NCBI RefSeq assembly: GCF_025628885.1
Contig: NZ_JAOTIF010000028.1
Coordinates: 18,105-82,104 of the forward strand
Source of the DNA: Paraflavisolibacter caeni
GTDB lineage: Bacteria; Bacteroidota; Bacteroidia; Chitinophagales; Chitinophagaceae
DNA length: 64,000 bases
Reading direction: 5' to 3'
The notes under the pieces were generated by a model that searched no databases, was not told the origin of the DNA, and was given only the letters and a program-made list of their open reading frames with translations. Below are positions 61,431-64,000 of the stretch, one piece after another (the stretch's first letter is position 1; each line of letters starts with the position of its first letter). The position numbers and the translations under genes were made by a program.

Positions 61431-61460
61431 AAAAAGCGCAGTTTCTTGGACTGCGCTTTT
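61431..61460 (-). terminator. Hairpin terminator after the SGNH esterase gene
   Basis: An 11-bp stem (AAAAGCGCAGT at 61432-61442 with its complement at 61450-61460) has a 7-nt loop. It carries T-rich tails on both strands, so it could stop transcription in either direction. Confidence 0.75.
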
Positions 61461-61532
61461 GCGTTGCTTTTTTTGGAAAAACCATTCATACGGCAAACCT
61501 CCAATTGACACGTTGTCAAATCGGCTCATTGC

Positions 61533-62955
61533 CTATTTCTTAACTACAGGGGTATCCACCGGCCAGTCATCTGTACGGAATAGATTGACAGGGAGCCCCT
61601 CTTTAGTAAACAGGTTAGGCATGGCCTCATTGCTAAAACCAAATCGGACCACAACCGGCTTTTTTACTGCTTTGTTCCACACAACCACCGAACTGCCTTC
61701 AATTTTAGCCTGGGCCGGAACAAATTGCTGATCCTCCCCTGCAATATAAAACTCAGTAGGTGTGCCCCCTTTGCTGATCAGCCCGATGCCCACCTGATCA
61801 AAGGAAATGCGCATCTTGTCCTTTTCCACATGCATGCTTTGATAAACCGGGCTTTTATAGTACAAGCCGCTTTTTCCATACGTCTGAGCTAATGCATAAT
61901 TAGCTAATCGCAGACCTACTTCCCTTTTCAGCTTTGGATGGATGTCATTGACATCATCCACCAGGTCACTGACCACCACCATGCCCGTGTTGGGACAGGT
62001 CCTGCTTTGGGTTTGCGCTTCCCGCAACAAGGGTGCTATATTCATGTGACCGTAACCTGCAAAAGGAGCGATCTGAACATAGTAAAAAGGAAAGTCCTTT
62101 TGCCAGGCTTTACGCCAGGCACCAATCATTGTTGTCAAAAGCGACTGGTAAGAATTCGCTGCACCTGTATTGCCTTCTCCCTGATACCAAATAGAACCAG
62201 CAATATTATAGCTGGTCAGCGGATGAATCATGGCGTTGTAACTAAAACCGGATTGTACGGGCCACCATTGTTGAGCGGCATTAAGTTGCTTGGCGGCTTG
62301 TTTCAAGATCGGATTCTTTTCTACCTGGTCTTCTGGCGTCCATACTTCTGCGGGTGTCCCCCCAACTGCCATTGATCAAACCTACCGGAGCATTTAATTC
62401 CTGTTGTATTTTCTTGCCAAAAAAATAACCAACTGCACTAAAGCGCTTCATATCCTCTGGATTACAAACCGCCCACTTTGCTGCCACATCATCCTGGGGA
62501 TATTCAGCCGTTGTTTTTGGAATATGAAAGAAGCGGATGCTTTTGTTGTTAGCATGGGCAACCTCGTCTTGGTAGGGTAGCCCCCAGTTCACGTTCATTT
62601 CCATGTTGCTTTGCCCACTGCAGACCCAAACTTCGCCAACCATTACATCATCTAACTCTATAGAACTGTTCCCCTGAATAGATATCTTATAGGGCCCTCC
62701 TGCAGCAGGTGTTTTTACCGTCACACTCCACTTTGCGTTGCCCGAACCAACCGCAGAATAAGTGGTTGTGTCCCAAGTGGTATTGATCTTGATCTTTTCA
62801 CTGGGAGCACACCAGCCCCACAATTTTACTTCACTGTTTTGTTGCAACACCATATGACTGCCAATAATAGCTGGCAAACGCAATTGCGCAAATAATGTTG
62901 GTAAACCAGCCAGCAATGAAAACATTACAGTAAATATGGAATATCTTTTTTTCAT
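61533..62955 (-). pseudogene. SGNH sialate O-acetylesterase gene split by a frameshift
   Basis: The first part (62955 down to about 62360) has a signal peptide (RYSIFTVMFSLLAGLPTLFAQ), the N-terminal sandwich IIGSHMVLQQNSEVKLWGW and nucleophile Ser in WVCSGQSNMEM. After NAPVGLINGSWG the frame breaks in a run of six G (62356-62361 region). The second part continues TPAEVWTPED and carries IWYQGEGNTG and the catalytic Asp-His in DVNDIHPKLK, ending at 61533. Joined, it would be a normal roughly 470-residue SASA-type acetylesterase without the jelly-roll insert seen in the 23925-25880 enzyme. The shift in a G-run could be real or a sequencing error; all catalytic residues are intact. Confidence 0.82.
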
Positions 62956-63131
62956 GAGATTTGGGAATGAAATTTAAAGTTTGATCAATTAAGTGTGTCG
63001 AAATTATGTCATGGTAATAGCTTCCTGAAAAATGGCTTTCTCTCTATAATATCACCTTAAAAGGCCAATACCACATTTAATTCTTTATCAAAATGTGTAG
63101 TATTAGTTTTACTCCAAAAAAAATTGTACAA

Positions 63132-63500
63132 TCATTTGATAACAGAAAGACTTACCATCAATATGTCATGGGCGGGAACAGTTTTTTGGATGTCCTTTTT
63201 TGTTGTACCAAGATCTTTCTTTGTCCACAGGTCACGGATCCTGTAAACAGTATTTTTTGCATCCAGCTTCCTACTGAAGAGGGTATCGACAATCTCTTGC
63301 TCTTTCCATTTGAAGGCAACTGTTTGAGGCTTGGTACTCCTGTTGAGAAAACACATTGCCCACTCACCATTTTGCAAAGGTTTGAACCAGTTCTCCACAC
63401 TATCTTTCACCGCATATTGAAAGCCCTGAATGCCTAAGGAATCCTGATTCACGGCAATGACGTCCCTAATACCAATCGAATACTTTATATTGAACAACTG
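63132..63500 (-). pseudogene. C-terminal fragment of a GH27 alpha-galactosidase
   Basis: About 121 codons read RDVIAVNQDSLGIQGFQY, WFKPLQNGEWAMCFLNRS and, near the end, VPAHDILMVSL. These are the end of the GH27 barrel and the C-terminal beta-sandwich. The catalytic residues, which lie in the missing N-terminal two thirds, are absent, and there is no signal peptide. The fragment directly follows the M15 peptidase stop, so a rearrangement joined the two. The 176 bp between 62956 and 63131 hold nothing recognisable. Confidence 0.82.
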
Positions 63501-63516
63501 TATAAAGTAAGCGCTA

Positions 63517-63912
63517 TTACTTTATCATATCCTTCCACCCTTTTATTACATAATGAGGATAGTCAACATATTTCCATTGGCCACCCCATTCTATTTTTGG
63601 GTTAACCATTCTTGTTGAGAACAGCTTGAACCACTTTTCAGACCAGTCGACTTTCGTGTCGATAACGAAAGCCACGTCAATTGCGAATGAAGGTTTGAAG
63701 TTGTGGGGACTCTGGCCGCCTTTTGCGTTTGTCACTTTCTTGCCAGGTTTGGTCTTACCCTGGGCATATAGATCATTCTGTTCTTCAGGAGAACGGTAAG
63801 TGGCGGTAAGAATCACAGTCACATTTGGATAGGTCTTTTCAAATGTTTCTTTGGCTTTGGCGAATTGTTCCTGTAAAATCGGATGTGCGTCTTTTATATC
63901 TCTGGATGGCAT
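63517..63912 (-). CDS. M15 family peptidase, endolysin-like (L-Ala-D-Glu / D-Ala-D-Ala type)
   Basis: The 131-residue protein has TATYRSPEEQNDLYAQGKT, the zinc-binding SPHNFKPSFAIDVAF (His and Asp ligands) and the last His in YPHYVIKGWK. These are the features of small M15 peptidoglycan peptidases common in prophages and bacterial cell-wall remodelling. There is no signal peptide. It is unrelated to the sugar genes and sits at the decayed right edge. No gene was recognised in 63913-64000. Confidence 0.85.
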   Translation of the reverse strand: MPSRDIKDAHPILQEQFAKAKETFEKTYPNVTVILTATYRSPEEQNDLYAQGKTKPGKKVTNAKGGQSPHNFKPSFAIDVAFVIDTKVDWSEKWFKLFSTRMVNPKIEWGGQWKYVDYPHYVIKGWKDMIK

Positions 63913-64000
63913 TCATAAAGGGTTCTGTATTCTAAGATTCCACCAAATGTTTTTTGGAGACCCTAAAAAGTTGTGTAAATAGGAAGTAGTAACTGTATTT

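Overview
The window is from a Bacteroidota genome, most likely a soil or rhizosphere Chitinophagaceae-type bacterium. The evidence is SusC/SusD pairs, an AraC-output hybrid two-component sensor (HTCS), type IX secretion C-terminal domains, SPII lipoproteins, moderately AT-rich DNA and mostly no Shine-Dalgarno sequences. All convincing genes lie on the minus strand, so the window reads right to left. No rRNA, tRNA or CRISPR array was recognised.

Layout from right to left. (i) 61.0-63.9 kb is a decaying edge: an M15 peptidase, a GH27 tail, a frameshifted SGNH esterase and an IS66 remnant. (ii) 53.2-60.9 kb holds a propeller-type hybrid kinase with two receiver domains, a decayed GH31 remnant heading a sugar transporter/ROK kinase pair, and an orphan response regulator. 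(iii) 48.9-53.0 kb is the HTCS regulator. (iv) 31.2-48.5 kb is the core xyloglucan utilisation operon: SusC, SusD, a surface glycan-binding protein, a BACON-GH5 endoglucanase, a GH74 remnant, GH43, an SGNH esterase, GH39, GH2 and GH42. (v) 28.4-30.7 kb is a GH44 enzyme secreted by the type IX system. (vi) 4.4-28.1 kb is a long enzyme operon: GH3, CE20-like esterase, GH29, acyltransferase, GH39, a CE1-GH97 fusion, GH2, GH43, LacZ-type GH2, beta-glucuronidase-type GH2 and a broken DUF5916 gene. (vii) 1-4.0 kb is a GH31 alpha-xylosidase followed by the start of a second SusC that runs off the left edge.

Together the enzymes fit complete breakdown of substituted xyloglucan. GH5 and GH44 (and once GH74) cut the backbone. 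The esterases remove acetyl groups. GH29, GH2, GH42, GH43, GH39 and GH97 remove fucosyl, galactosyl, arabinosyl and xylosyl decorations. GH31 and GH3 take the oligosaccharide apart to xylose and glucose, and the MFS transporter and ROK kinase handle the monosaccharides. Substrate assignments are inferred from family membership and context.

The most striking observation concerns regulation. Five operon heads carry copies of one regulatory module. Its core is a direct repeat of ATGTTGCA with a 22-bp period, clear in four copies and half-degenerate in the fifth. Two copies are followed by recognisable remnants of a GH31 alpha-xylosidase start, one by a likely vestige, and one by the intact GH31. 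One copy is preceded by the last ten codons of a lost HTCS gene. It looks as if an ancestral HTCS-operator-GH31 unit was copied repeatedly and its promoter reused to place GH44, SusC/D, the GH3 operon and the transporter/kinase pair under one regulator.
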